From Halorussus halophilus (GTDB lineage Archaea > Halobacteriota > Halobacteria > Halobacteriales > Haladaptataceae), in assembly GCF_008831545.1 (NCBI RefSeq), contig NZ_CP044523.1, positions 1,302,001 through 1,366,000 of the forward strand: DNA of 64,000 nucleotides, given 5' to 3'. Shown here piece after piece: positions 8,562 to 16,942 of this stretch. The translations under genes and the position numbers were made by a program. How positions within the stretch are numbered: position 1 is the stretch's first letter; every line of letters begins with the position of its first letter. The notes under the pieces were generated by a model that saw nothing but the letters and a program-made list of their open reading frames with translations, ran no database searches and was not told the origin of the DNA.

Positions 8562-9836
8562 TCAGTCCTCGAACCGCTTGCGAACGCTCTCGGCGTGGCC
8601 TTCCAGGCCTTCGGCCTCCGCGAGCGTGGTGACTGTGTCGCTCAGTTCCGACAGCGCGTCCTCGTCCAGTCGCTGGACGGTCGTGGAGCGCAGGAAGGTA
8701 TCGACCGAGAGGCCGCCTGTAATCTTCGCCAGTCCGTTCGTCGGCAGGACGTGGTTCGTCCCGCTGGCGTAGTCGCCCGCGGCGACCGGAGTGTAGGGAC
8801 CGAGGAAGACGCTCCCCGCGCTATCGACTCTGTCCAGCACGGAATCGGGGTTCTCGGTCTGAATCGAGAGGTGTTCGGCGGCGTACTCCTCGGCGAACAG
8901 AATCGCCTCGCTGGGCGAGCGCGAGTAGAAGACGCCGCTTGCGTCGTTGTCCAGCGCCTCTTCGATGACTTCGGCTCGTTCGCGCGACTCGATTTGTGAC
9001 TCGATTGCTTCGAGGATTTCTTCGGCAACCTCCTCGCTGTCGGCGACTGCCGCAACTGCCGCGTTCGGGTCGTGTTCTGCCTGCGCAAGCAGGTCGGCGG
9101 CGACGAATTTGGGGTTCGCGGTCTCGTCGGCGAGTACGAGCAACTCGCTCGGTCCCGCGAGGAAGTCGATTGCCACGTCGCCCTGCACCTCGGCCTTCGC
9201 CGCAGTGACCCACTTGTTGCCCGGCCCGACGATTTTCTGCACGCGGTCTACCTGTTCGGTGCCGTAGGCCAGCGCAGACACTGCCTGCGCGCCGCCGACG
9301 CTGTACACCTTGTCCGCGCCAGTGGCGTGAATCGCGGCGAGCGTGACGGGGTTGATTTCGTCCGCCGGGGGAGTCGCCACGGCGACCTGCTCGACGCCTG
9401 CGACCTTCGCGGGCACGACGCCCATGATGGCGCTGGATGGGTAGGCCGCCGCGCCGCCGGGGACGTAGACGCCGACGCGCTCGATTGGTCGGAACCGGCG
9501 GCCGAGTTCTCGGCCTTCGGAGAACTCCTCGGTCCAGTCGTCGGGCATCTGGGCTTCGTGGAACTCCCGGACGTTCTCCGCAGCAGTCTCGATTGCCTCG
9601 CGCGTTTCGTCGTCCAACTCTTCGTAGGCGCGCTCTGCGGCGTCAGAGATTTCGAGATTCCCGACAGAAACGCCGTCGAACTCCTTGCAGAACTCTCGGA
9701 CGGCTACGTCGCCCTCTTGGCGTACCTTCGAGACGATTTCGGCCACGTCCTCGCGGACGCCCTCGATTCCGGCGTCGCGGTCGAACAGCGACCGCCGCCG
9801 GTCTGGCCCGAGGTCTGCGGTGGCTTGCACGTTCAT
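8562..9836 (-). CDS. hisD: Histidinol dehydrogenase
   Basis: This 424-residue protein is the full length of HisD, which oxidises L-histidinol to histidine in two NAD-dependent steps, the last steps of histidine synthesis. Visible signatures are VPGGAAAYPSSAIMG near residue 130, the NAD-binding FLAGPSELLVLADE, the zinc-site segment LAQAEHDP near residue 255, and TNHVLPTNGLAK near residue 365. Other his genes are not adjacent, which is usual in haloarchaea where the pathway is scattered. Start at ATG 9836. Confidence 0.95.
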   Translation of the reverse strand: MNVQATADLGPDRRRSLFDRDAGIEGVREDVAEIVSKVRQEGDVAVREFCKEFDGVSVGNLEISDAAERAYEELDDETREAIETAAENVREFHEAQMPDDWTEEFSEGRELGRRFRPIERVGVYVPGGAAAYPSSAIMGVVPAKVAGVEQVAVATPPADEINPVTLAAIHATGADKVYSVGGAQAVSALAYGTEQVDRVQKIVGPGNKWVTAAKAEVQGDVAIDFLAGPSELLVLADETANPKFVAADLLAQAEHDPNAAVAAVADSEEVAEEILEAIESQIESRERAEVIEEALDNDASGVFYSRSPSEAILFAEEYAAEHLSIQTENPDSVLDRVDSAGSVFLGPYTPVAAGDYASGTNHVLPTNGLAKITGGLSVDTFLRSTTVQRLDEDALSELSDTVTTLAEAEGLEGHAESVRKRFED

Positions 9837-9960
9837 GGAGGACCGTTCGGAGTGCGGGCGAAAAACGGTTTCCTTCGGCGGTCCGTATCGAAGTCACTTC
9901 TCACTGAGTGGAATCAGAGCGGTCCGTTCCTGATTCGCCTCCGAAACTGAGTGGTGTCCG

Positions 9961-10332
9961 TTACTCCAAAATTTCCGTACACTCGGCGACGAATGCGTTA
10001 AGCTCGTTCGTCACGGTCGTACTAACCGTGACGAGCGTCCCTGATTGGGGACTGTGTGGGAAGTGCAGTCCCGTTCGGTCCTGCCAGCAGTGAACTGTAC
10101 ATTGGAGTCCGGTGTCGAGTCCGAGTCGTTCACGTGCCTGTTGAATATCCTCGCGCTCCCGGAGGTACTCTATCAGGCCCTCTGCCTGTACACTCGAAAT
10201 GTTTTCTTGGGCATCGTCCCGAAGGTAGATGACACGTTTTGTCTCTGCATCGTAGAAGACGATACTTCGAAGCGCGCTACCGACTCTCTCCTGTAAGTGC
10301 GAACGCAATCGGTGGTGTGCACTACGGTCCAT
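9961..10332 (-). CDS. DUF7522-like haloarchaeal small protein
   Basis: This 123-residue protein has the segment VFYDAETKRVIYLRDDAQE near residues 25-43 and then a helical stretch EGLIEYLREREDIQQARERLG. It resembles a small conserved Halobacteria family (annotated DUF7522, as far as I recall). The layout, a short sensor-like beta region followed by a helix, is often found near regulators, but function is unknown. A TATA-like TTTTAAG (minus strand, 10357-10363) lies about 25 nt upstream of the ATG, pointing to a leaderless transcript. Confidence 0.7.
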   Translation of the reverse strand: MDRSAHHRLRSHLQERVGSALRSIVFYDAETKRVIYLRDDAQENISSVQAEGLIEYLREREDIQQARERLGLDTGLQCTVHCWQDRTGLHFPHSPQSGTLVTVSTTVTNELNAFVAECTEILE

Positions 10333-10436
10333 GTCCTGACCGGTTATTTTAAGGCACTTAAAAGTACGGGGGCGAACAGTTCGCTCCCGACTGTACCGAC
10401 TGTATTCGTCCTAGCAGGGGTTGTGAGAGTGCGGGT

Positions 10437-11930
10437 TTAACAGCTATCCACGATTTCGTAGTACCCCTCCGAAGTCTCCTTCAGCGTCGTCGTCTCGTAG
10501 GTGTTGTACAGTCCCATGTTCTCGTCCGAACCTTCAGCATACGCGTAACTGCCGTCGGTGTACGCGCGTCCCTGCTGAACGTGCGTGTAGTTGTCCGTCG
10601 TGCCACAGTAGCCTTCGAAGCTTCCGCCGCCGACCGAAATCGCTACTGAATCAGTATCTGTCGCGCCCGCGTCGTCGGTCACGGACACCGTCGCGGTGTA
10701 GTCGCCCGAGGAACTGTAACTGTGACTCACAGTCTGTCCAGTCGCAGTCGCGCCATCGCCGAAGTCCCACTCGTAGGAGGCAATCGAGCCATCTGAATCA
10801 GACGACCCCGAAGCGTCGAACGAGACCGTTTCGTCTACTGCGGGGTCTGTCGGTGACGCACTTGCGGAGGCAGTCGGCGCGGTGTTGCCATCACCGTCGT
10901 CACCGCCGCCGTCACCGGGACCCCCGTCGCGGGTGTATCGCGCGAAGAAGTCCCAGATGAGTTGGCTGGCATCGGGACCGCCCGGCGCGGTGTACGAACC
11001 ACCGGAAGTACCGCCGGACCACGCGTGGCCCATACTATCGACTGTGTACTTCTCGACCCAGACGTTGCCCGAATCGTCGGCGTACTCGTAGTGGGTGTAG
11101 CTGAGACTGTCGCCCGACCCCGTATTCTGGCTCTCCGCCGTGTAGTCGATGTTGTCGTCGTCCGCGTCGTCCAGCGCGAGGTCGTTCGTCACGGTCGCTT
11201 GCTCGGCCGCTTCGTCGCCGTTGCAGGGGTAGACCGTGTAGTCGCTGGTGCCGTGGAAGACGACGGTCGGAATCGGTCTCGTGATGCCGAACTGCTCCAT
11301 CCGGTCGTAGGCGTGCTGTCCCTCCGATTCGGGGGTCGGCGACCCACTGCAATCGCTCATCGCCATCGACCCCTCCGACTGGGACTCCGCCACGTCGTAC
11401 ATGAATCCAGAGTGGATGCCGCTCGCCGCGAACACGTCGGCGTACTCCACGACGAGGTTCGGGACGAATCCCGCGCCAGCGGAGAACCCGGCCGCGTACA
11501 CTCGCTGGTCGTCGATGGCGTGGTCGCCTTTTACTTGGTCCACCATGCCTTTGATGAGCGCGGCCTCGCCGTTGCCACGGGTCGTGTTCGCGTCGTTGAA
11601 CCACTGCCAGCACTCGTTGTAGTTCGCACTCGTCGTCTGGTCGGGGTAGATGACGACGAACGTCTCGGCTTCCGCGACGGCGTTCATCCCCGTCTCGTCC
11701 TTGAACGAGTCGGGACTCTGGGTACAGCCGTGGAGCATGACGACGAGCGGCACGTCCGTCGAACCGTCCGCGCCCGTCGGCACGTACTTCTTGTAGGTCC
11801 GACCGTCGTACGTTTCGCTGGTGTAGCTTCCGGCGGCGGCACTGCCGACGCTGGTAAGCTTCCCCACTCCGCCAAGTCCGAACGCGCCCGCGCCGACGCC
11901 TTTCAGCACGTCGCGTCTGTTCGGTCGCAC
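10437..11930 (-). CDS. Tat-exported PHA-depolymerase-type esterase with PKD domain
   Basis: This is a 497-residue secreted esterase. The N-terminal MRPNRRDVLKGVGAG is a Tat signal (RR, then a hydrophobic stretch). The catalytic domain (about 35-310) belongs to the short-chain-length PHA depolymerase/feruloyl esterase group. It has the oxyanion segment MLHGCTQSPDSF, nucleophile box AGFSAGAGF, Asp in FHGTSDYTVYP and His in MGHAWSGG. A linker rich in Gly and Asp leads to a PKD domain (about 340-430). A C-terminal module with YTHVQQGRAYTDGSYAYA follows, a type seen at the end of bacterial depolymerases and probably a surface-binding domain. The start is a GTG at 11930, 2 bp after the stop of the paralogous upstream gene. 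The natural substrate (polyester or ester-linked sugar) is uncertain. Confidence 0.88.
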   Translation of the reverse strand: MRPNRRDVLKGVGAGAFGLGGVGKLTSVGSAAAGSYTSETYDGRTYKKYVPTGADGSTDVPLVVMLHGCTQSPDSFKDETGMNAVAEAETFVVIYPDQTTSANYNECWQWFNDANTTRGNGEAALIKGMVDQVKGDHAIDDQRVYAAGFSAGAGFVPNLVVEYADVFAASGIHSGFMYDVAESQSEGSMAMSDCSGSPTPESEGQHAYDRMEQFGITRPIPTVVFHGTSDYTVYPCNGDEAAEQATVTNDLALDDADDDNIDYTAESQNTGSGDSLSYTHYEYADDSGNVWVEKYTVDSMGHAWSGGTSGGSYTAPGGPDASQLIWDFFARYTRDGGPGDGGGDDGDGNTAPTASASASPTDPAVDETVSFDASGSSDSDGSIASYEWDFGDGATATGQTVSHSYSSSGDYTATVSVTDDAGATDTDSVAISVGGGSFEGYCGTTDNYTHVQQGRAYTDGSYAYAEGSDENMGLYNTYETTTLKETSEGYYEIVDSC

Positions 11931-11932
11931 GG

Positions 11933-12925
11933 TTATTCACCCCGCGTGAACTGCGAGCAGAAGTCCCACACTATCTGGCTGGCGTCCGGGCCGCCCGGCG
12001 CGGTGTACTCGCCGCCCGATTTCCCGCCGGACCACGCGTGGTCCATGCCGTCAACCATCCACTTCTCGACGACCGATTCGCCTGCTTCGTCGTGATACTC
12101 GTAGGTCGTGTAACTGTGACTCGCCGCTTGACCGCTCGACACCACGTCCGCATCGTAGTCGAGTCCGTCGTCGTCCGAATCGTCGGCCGCGAGGTCGTTG
12201 GTCTGGGTCGCCTGCTCGGCGGCTTGGTGCCCGTTGATGGGATACACCGTCGTGTCGTCGGTGCCGTGGAAGACGATGGTCGGAATCTCGCTCGTGATGC
12301 CGTACGACTCCATAGCGTCGTAGGCCTGCGTGCCCTGACTTTGGGGGTCCGGGCCGCCGTAGGTCATCGCGTACGTGCCGCCAGACGAACTCTCTGCGGC
12401 GTCGTACTCCAACCCGGAGTGGACGCCACCGGCGGCGTAGATATCGGCGTACTCCGCGAGCATATTCGGGACCATCGCCGCGCCTGCCGAGAGACCTGCG
12501 ACGTAGACCCGCTCTGGATCGCAGTTCTCCGCGTCGATGGTCTCCTGTGTCATCCCCGCGATGACTGCCGCTTCCCCGTTGCCGCGAGTCGTGTTCGAGT
12601 CGTAGAACCAGTTCCAACACTCGTAGGAGTTTCGCGCGTTGTACTGGTCCGGATAGATGACGACGAATCCTTCTTGGTCCGCGATAGCGTTCATCTGGGT
12701 CTCTTCGCGGAACTGGTCGCCGTTTTGGCCGCATCCGTGGAGCATCACCATCAGCGGTGCGCCGTCGCCGACGCCATCGGGAACGTACTTCCAGTAATCG
12801 AAGCCGCTGTAGTAGTGGTTGGTGTAGGACCCCGACGCCGCGGCAGTGCCGACGCTGCCGAGAAGTGTCGCCCCACAGACTGTGCTACCGGCCGTCTTGA
12901 GGAGTGTGCGTCTTTCGCAGTTCAT
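11933..12925 (-). CDS. Tat-exported PHA-depolymerase-type esterase, short form
   Basis: This is a 330-residue paralog of the next gene but with only the catalytic domain. A Tat signal, MNCERRTLLKTAGST, is followed directly by the domain. MLHGCGQNGDQF provides the oxyanion hole, AGLSAGAAM the nucleophilic serine, FHGTDDTTVYP the aspartate and MDHAWSGG the histidine. It is expected to act outside the cell on short-chain polyhydroxyalkanoate or similar esters. I use ATG 12925, because the five upstream codons (MVWHV) do not fit a signal peptide. An AT-rich stretch containing TTTTACATATT on the minus strand near 12975-12990 may be the operon promoter. Confidence 0.9.
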   Translation of the reverse strand: MNCERRTLLKTAGSTVCGATLLGSVGTAAASGSYTNHYYSGFDYWKYVPDGVGDGAPLMVMLHGCGQNGDQFREETQMNAIADQEGFVVIYPDQYNARNSYECWNWFYDSNTTRGNGEAAVIAGMTQETIDAENCDPERVYVAGLSAGAAMVPNMLAEYADIYAAGGVHSGLEYDAAESSSGGTYAMTYGGPDPQSQGTQAYDAMESYGITSEIPTIVFHGTDDTTVYPINGHQAAEQATQTNDLAADDSDDDGLDYDADVVSSGQAASHSYTTYEYHDEAGESVVEKWMVDGMDHAWSGGKSGGEYTAPGGPDASQIVWDFCSQFTRGE

Positions 12926-13099
12926 GACGTGCCATACCATACCACTACGCAGGACAAAATCTAATCACGGGTTAATATGTAAAATTTACCAACGGAGGGA
13001 CGAGGATACTCTCGCGAGGACCCGACGCGTATTTTCACACGCTCTACATGAATCTGCTACGGGGAGGTTATTACTGGGTCGCCTTCGAACCGTCCGACC

Positions 13100-13615
13100 A
13101 TGACCGACCACGAAATAACGCTGACCGTCGATGGAACCACAGAGGAGTTGACGGTCGAATCCCGGACCCTGCTCGTCCACGCGCTCCGGGACGAACTCGG
13201 CTACACCGGTCCCAACGTCGGGTGCGAGACCAGCAAGTGCGGGGCCTGCACCGTACGTCTCGACGGCGATGCAGTCAAGTCCTGCACCGTCCTCGCCGTG
13301 CAGGCGGACGGGAGCGAAGTCACGACAGCAGGCGGACTCGCGGACGGCACCGACCTCCATCCGATTCAGACGGCGTTCCACGAGGAACACGGACTACAGT
13401 GTGGCTACTGCACGCCCGGCATGGTGATGACTGCCTCCGAACTTCTCGAAAACGACCCTGACCCCGACCGCGAGGCGATTCGCACTGGACTCAAGGGGAA
13501 CGTCTGTCGATGCACTGGCTACCAGAACATCGTAGACGCGATAGAGACGGCCGCTGACGACCTCGCGGAGTCGGGGACGACTACCCAGCAAACATGCGGA
13601 GGCGACCAGTCGTGA
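13100..13615 (+). CDS. Molybdenum hydroxylase small (2Fe-2S) subunit
   Basis: This is a 171-residue two-domain Fe-S subunit of the CoxS/CutS type. The plant-ferredoxin-like N-terminus binds one 2Fe-2S cluster through C42, C47, C50 and C62 (GCETSKCGACTV). The helical C-terminal domain binds the second through QCGYCTPGM and CRCTGYQN. It passes electrons from the molybdenum site to FAD. It is the first gene of a three-gene operon and its stop codon overlaps the GTG start of the next gene. There is an acidic tail after residue 155. Confidence 0.95.
   Translation: MTDHEITLTVDGTTEELTVESRTLLVHALRDELGYTGPNVGCETSKCGACTVRLDGDAVKSCTVLAVQADGSEVTTAGGLADGTDLHPIQTAFHEEHGLQCGYCTPGMVMTASELLENDPDPDREAIRTGLKGNVCRCTGYQNIVDAIETAADDLAESGTTTQQTCGGDQS
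13598..13602 (+). promoter_or_regulatory. Shine-Dalgarno GGAGG deciding the 13612 start
   Basis: GGAGG ends 9 nt before the GTG at 13612. It lies downstream of the alternative in-frame ATG at 13594, so it favours the GTG as the true start of the FAD subunit. Confidence 0.6.
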
Positions 13616-14541
13616 TTCCGCCGGAGTTCGACTACTGTCGCGCGAGCAGTGTCGAGGATGCACTCGAACTGCTGGAAGTACACGCCGACGCGGACCCGGT
13701 CGTTCTCGCGGGTGGCCACGGCCTGCTCCCCGACATGAAGACGGGCGAGACGAGTCCAGGCGTTCTCATCGACGTCAGCGAAATCGATGGGCTTCGCGGC
13801 GTCGAGGGAGGAGACTCGAACCGCCCGTTCTCGATAGGCGCGCTCACGACCCACGCGACGCTCGCGGAGTCTGACGCGCTCTGGGAGCACGCGCCAGTCC
13901 TCGCGGAAGCCGCGAAGAACGTCGGCGACCTGCAGGTCCGCAACCGCGGAACCATCGGCGGGAATTTGGTAGAGGCTGACCCGGCCGCGGACCTCCCTGC
14001 CGCGGCAGTCGCCGCAGATGCGACCCTCGCGCTCCGCGACGACGACGGCGAGCGGACTGTGTCCGCCGACGAATTCTTCGGCGAGGACGGCACTACTTCG
14101 CTCGGCAACCGGGAACTGCTGACCGAGATTCGGATACCTAATTCGGAGCGGACCCACGGCGCGTACGCGAAGAAGACGCACCCCGCGACTGGCTACGCGC
14201 TGGTCGGGGTCGCCGTCTCGCTCACAGTCGAGGACGGAACCGTGACCCGCGCGCGCCTCGCGGCCAGCGGCGTGGCCGAGTCGCCGGTTAGACTGACTGT
14301 CGTCGAAGACGCTCTCGTCGGCAGTGAAGCGACTCAGCAAGGACTCTCCGCGGCCGCGGAGAACGCATCCGCGACACTCGACCCGTCCGACGCCCGCTCG
14401 GACCCGACGGCTTCCGGCGAGTTCAGGATTCATTTGCTCGAACCCTACGCCGAGCGCGCGCTGACGACTGCGTTGGACCGTACGATTGGCGACGGTGAGA
14501 CTGCTGACGGGACCGACGCAGAGGTGACCACCGATGAGTGA
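13612..14541 (+). CDS. Molybdenum hydroxylase medium (FAD-binding) subunit
   Basis: This is a 309-residue CoxM-like subunit. It has the two FAD contact loops of the family, LAGGHGLLPDMK near residue 34 and NRGTIGGNL near residue 112. A CoxM-type C-terminal domain with KKTHPATGYALVGVAV follows. It relays electrons from the 2Fe-2S subunit to the acceptor. I choose the GTG at 13612, which overlaps the previous stop as GTGA and has a GGAGG 9 nt upstream. An ATG at 13594 is also possible. The last 8 bp overlap the large-subunit gene. Confidence 0.93.
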   Translation: MIPPEFDYCRASSVEDALELLEVHADADPVVLAGGHGLLPDMKTGETSPGVLIDVSEIDGLRGVEGGDSNRPFSIGALTTHATLAESDALWEHAPVLAEAAKNVGDLQVRNRGTIGGNLVEADPAADLPAAAVAADATLALRDDDGERTVSADEFFGEDGTTSLGNRELLTEIRIPNSERTHGAYAKKTHPATGYALVGVAVSLTVEDGTVTRARLAASGVAESPVRLTVVEDALVGSEATQQGLSAAAENASATLDPSDARSDPTASGEFRIHLLEPYAERALTTALDRTIGDGETADGTDAEVTTDE

Positions 14542-16888
14542 GACGGCACAGAAGTCCGATGCACGATCTGCACCCGGGGACTCCGAGCAAGACGACAGCG
14601 AGGACGAACTCGTCGGCGAAGGCATGTCGCGCCGGGAGGACGCCCCGCTCCTCCGAGGCGAAGCGACGTACACCGACGACGCGAGCGCGCCAGACATGGT
14701 CCACCTCGCGTTCGTCAGGAGCGAGCAGGCCCACGCTCGCGTCACGAACATCGACACGAGCGCGGCGACCGACCGCGAAGGCGTCCTCGCCGCGTTCACG
14801 TGGGACGACGTGGCCGACTCCGACGCGCCGGGTCTCCTCCCGCTCAGTGCCGACCGACTCGACTGCGACCCGGATGCACATCCGATGCTCGCCCGCGAAA
14901 GGGTGCGCTATCAGGGCCAACCCGTCGTCGCAGTCGTCGCGGAGGACCGGTATCTCGCCGCGGACGCGACGAAAGCGGTCGAAGTCGAGTACGAACCACT
15001 CGACGCTGTCGTTGACCCCATCGACGCAACCGACGACGACGCACCCACCATCTTCGAGTCGGCCCCGAACAACGTCGCGGTGACGGGGGAGTTAGGCGAC
15101 GAAGAAGCAACCGACGAGGCGTTCGCGGCCGCCGACCGAGTCGTCGAACTGGACTTGGAGAACAATCGGCTCATGCCGTCCGCGATGGAACCGCGGGCCG
15201 CTCTCGCAGAGTGGGACGCTGGCGACGAGCAGTTGCGCGTCGAGATGACGAGTCAGAACCCCCACGGTGCGCGCGGGAACCTGTCCCACGTCCTCGGACT
15301 CCCCGAGAAAGAGATTCGAGTCGTCGTGCCCCGCGTCGGCGGCGGGTTCGGCCACAAGAACACGCCGTATCCCGGCGAAGCCGTGACTGGTTGGGCCGCC
15401 CGGCAACTCGGCCGTCCGGTCAAGTGGACCGCCACGCGGCGGGGCAACTACCTCGCTGGCAACCACGGTCGGGACCACCGAACACACGCAGAGATGGCCG
15501 TTGACGACGACGGAACGATTCGCGGCATTCGCGTCGAGACGCACGCCAACACCGGTGGCTACGGACTGAGTGTCGGCCCGCTGATGGCGAGCGGCTACGG
15601 CAGTCTGCTGGCCAGTCAGTACGACGTGCCCGCCATCTTCTGTCGCTCGCACGCGGTGTTCACGAACACGGCACCGGTCCACTCCTACCGCGGGGCCGGA
15701 CGACCAGAGTCGATTTACGTCCCGGAGCGACTGATGGACCTCGCCGGGCAGGAACTCGGCCTCGACGCCGCGGAGATTCGTCGCCGAAATTTCCTGGACT
15801 CCGAGACGTTCCCCCACGAGACCGCGGTCGGCGCGACCTACGACAGCGGCGACTACGAACTCGCACTGGACGAGACACTCGACGCCGTCGAGTACGGGGA
15901 ACGCGGCACGAAGTCACGCTCCGAAGACGGCCGTTACCGAGGCGTCGGCGTCGCCTGCTACGTCGATTCCACTGGGTTCGGTTTCGAGAGCGCGGTCGTC
16001 CGCGTCCACCGGGACGGCGGCGTCGTAGTCTACGTCGGCACCCACTCCCACGGGCAGGGCCACGCGACGACCTACGCGCAACTCGTCGCCGACACGCTCG
16101 GCGTCGCCTACGACGACGTGACGGTGGTCGAAGGAGACACCGAGAAGATACCGCAGGGAACCGGAACGTTCGGGAGTCGAAGCACCATCGTCGGCGGGAA
16201 CGCAGTCACCGAGAGCGCCCGAAAAATCCGCGAGAAGGCCTGTCGCGTCGCTGGTCATCTGCTCGACGCCGACCCGGAACTGGTGACCGTCGAAGCGGGC
16301 GAGTTCCGGACGCCGACCGGCAAGACTTGTTCGCTCGCGGACGTGGCCGGGGCGGCGTACGGACCGGGGCTCCCCGAGAGAATCGACCCCGGACTGGAGG
16401 CGACGACGTTCTACGAACCCGAGGCGACCTCCTACGCCTTCGGAACGCACGCCGTGGCAGTCGCCGTGGACCCCGAGACGGGCGAGATAGACATCGAGCG
16501 GTACGTCGCGGTGGACGACTGTGGCGAGCAAATCAACCCGACCATCGTCGAGGGGCAGGTCCACGGCGGGGTCGCCCAAGGCCTCGGACAGGCCCGCTAC
16601 GAGCAGACCGTCTACGACGAGGAGGGAACCCTGAAAACCGACACGATGCAGGCGTACGCCGTCCCGCGGGCGTTCCAGGTACCGGAGATGGAGACCAGAG
16701 AGACGGTGACGCCATCACCGACGAACGACCTCGGGGTGAAGGGCGTCGGTGAAGCGGGGACGACTGCCGCGCCCCCTGCGCTCGTGAACGCTGTCGTGGA
16801 CGCCCTCTCGCCGCTCGGTGTCGAACACCTCGACATGCCGCTGACCGACGAGACGGTGTGGCGGGCGATTCGCGATGCCGAGGAGTAG
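14534..16888 (+). CDS. Molybdenum hydroxylase large (Mo-cofactor) subunit, CoxL form II-like
   Basis: This is a 784-residue xanthine-oxidase-family large subunit. Mo-cytosine-dinucleotide binding is indicated by GGGFGHKN near residue 270, QGHATTYAQL and the C-terminal GVKGVGEAGTTAAPP, which contains the catalytic glutamate. The active-site loop reads SYRGAGR, the pattern of form II ('putative') CO dehydrogenases. True CO oxidisers (form I) have AYXCSFR with the Cu-binding cysteine, so this enzyme more likely hydroxylates an aldehyde, purine or N-heterocycle. An acidic 40-residue N-terminal extension precedes the domain. No coxG, coxD, coxE or MCD-synthesis gene adjoins it. Confidence 0.92.
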   Translation: MSETAQKSDARSAPGDSEQDDSEDELVGEGMSRREDAPLLRGEATYTDDASAPDMVHLAFVRSEQAHARVTNIDTSAATDREGVLAAFTWDDVADSDAPGLLPLSADRLDCDPDAHPMLARERVRYQGQPVVAVVAEDRYLAADATKAVEVEYEPLDAVVDPIDATDDDAPTIFESAPNNVAVTGELGDEEATDEAFAAADRVVELDLENNRLMPSAMEPRAALAEWDAGDEQLRVEMTSQNPHGARGNLSHVLGLPEKEIRVVVPRVGGGFGHKNTPYPGEAVTGWAARQLGRPVKWTATRRGNYLAGNHGRDHRTHAEMAVDDDGTIRGIRVETHANTGGYGLSVGPLMASGYGSLLASQYDVPAIFCRSHAVFTNTAPVHSYRGAGRPESIYVPERLMDLAGQELGLDAAEIRRRNFLDSETFPHETAVGATYDSGDYELALDETLDAVEYGERGTKSRSEDGRYRGVGVACYVDSTGFGFESAVVRVHRDGGVVVYVGTHSHGQGHATTYAQLVADTLGVAYDDVTVVEGDTEKIPQGTGTFGSRSTIVGGNAVTESARKIREKACRVAGHLLDADPELVTVEAGEFRTPTGKTCSLADVAGAAYGPGLPERIDPGLEATTFYEPEATSYAFGTHAVAVAVDPETGEIDIERYVAVDDCGEQINPTIVEGQVHGGVAQGLGQARYEQTVYDEEGTLKTDTMQAYAVPRAFQVPEMETRETVTPSPTNDLGVKGVGEAGTTAAPPALVNAVVDALSPLGVEHLDMPLTDETVWRAIRDAEE

Positions 16889-16942
16889 TCAGAAACGCCC
16901 GACATCATCGGATTTATTCACCCCTCACGGGAACTGACTGTC

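Noticed and set aside
13100-16888. Aerobic CO dehydrogenase (form I)
   Set aside because: The active-site loop is SYRGAGR, without the copper-binding cysteine of AYXCSFR.
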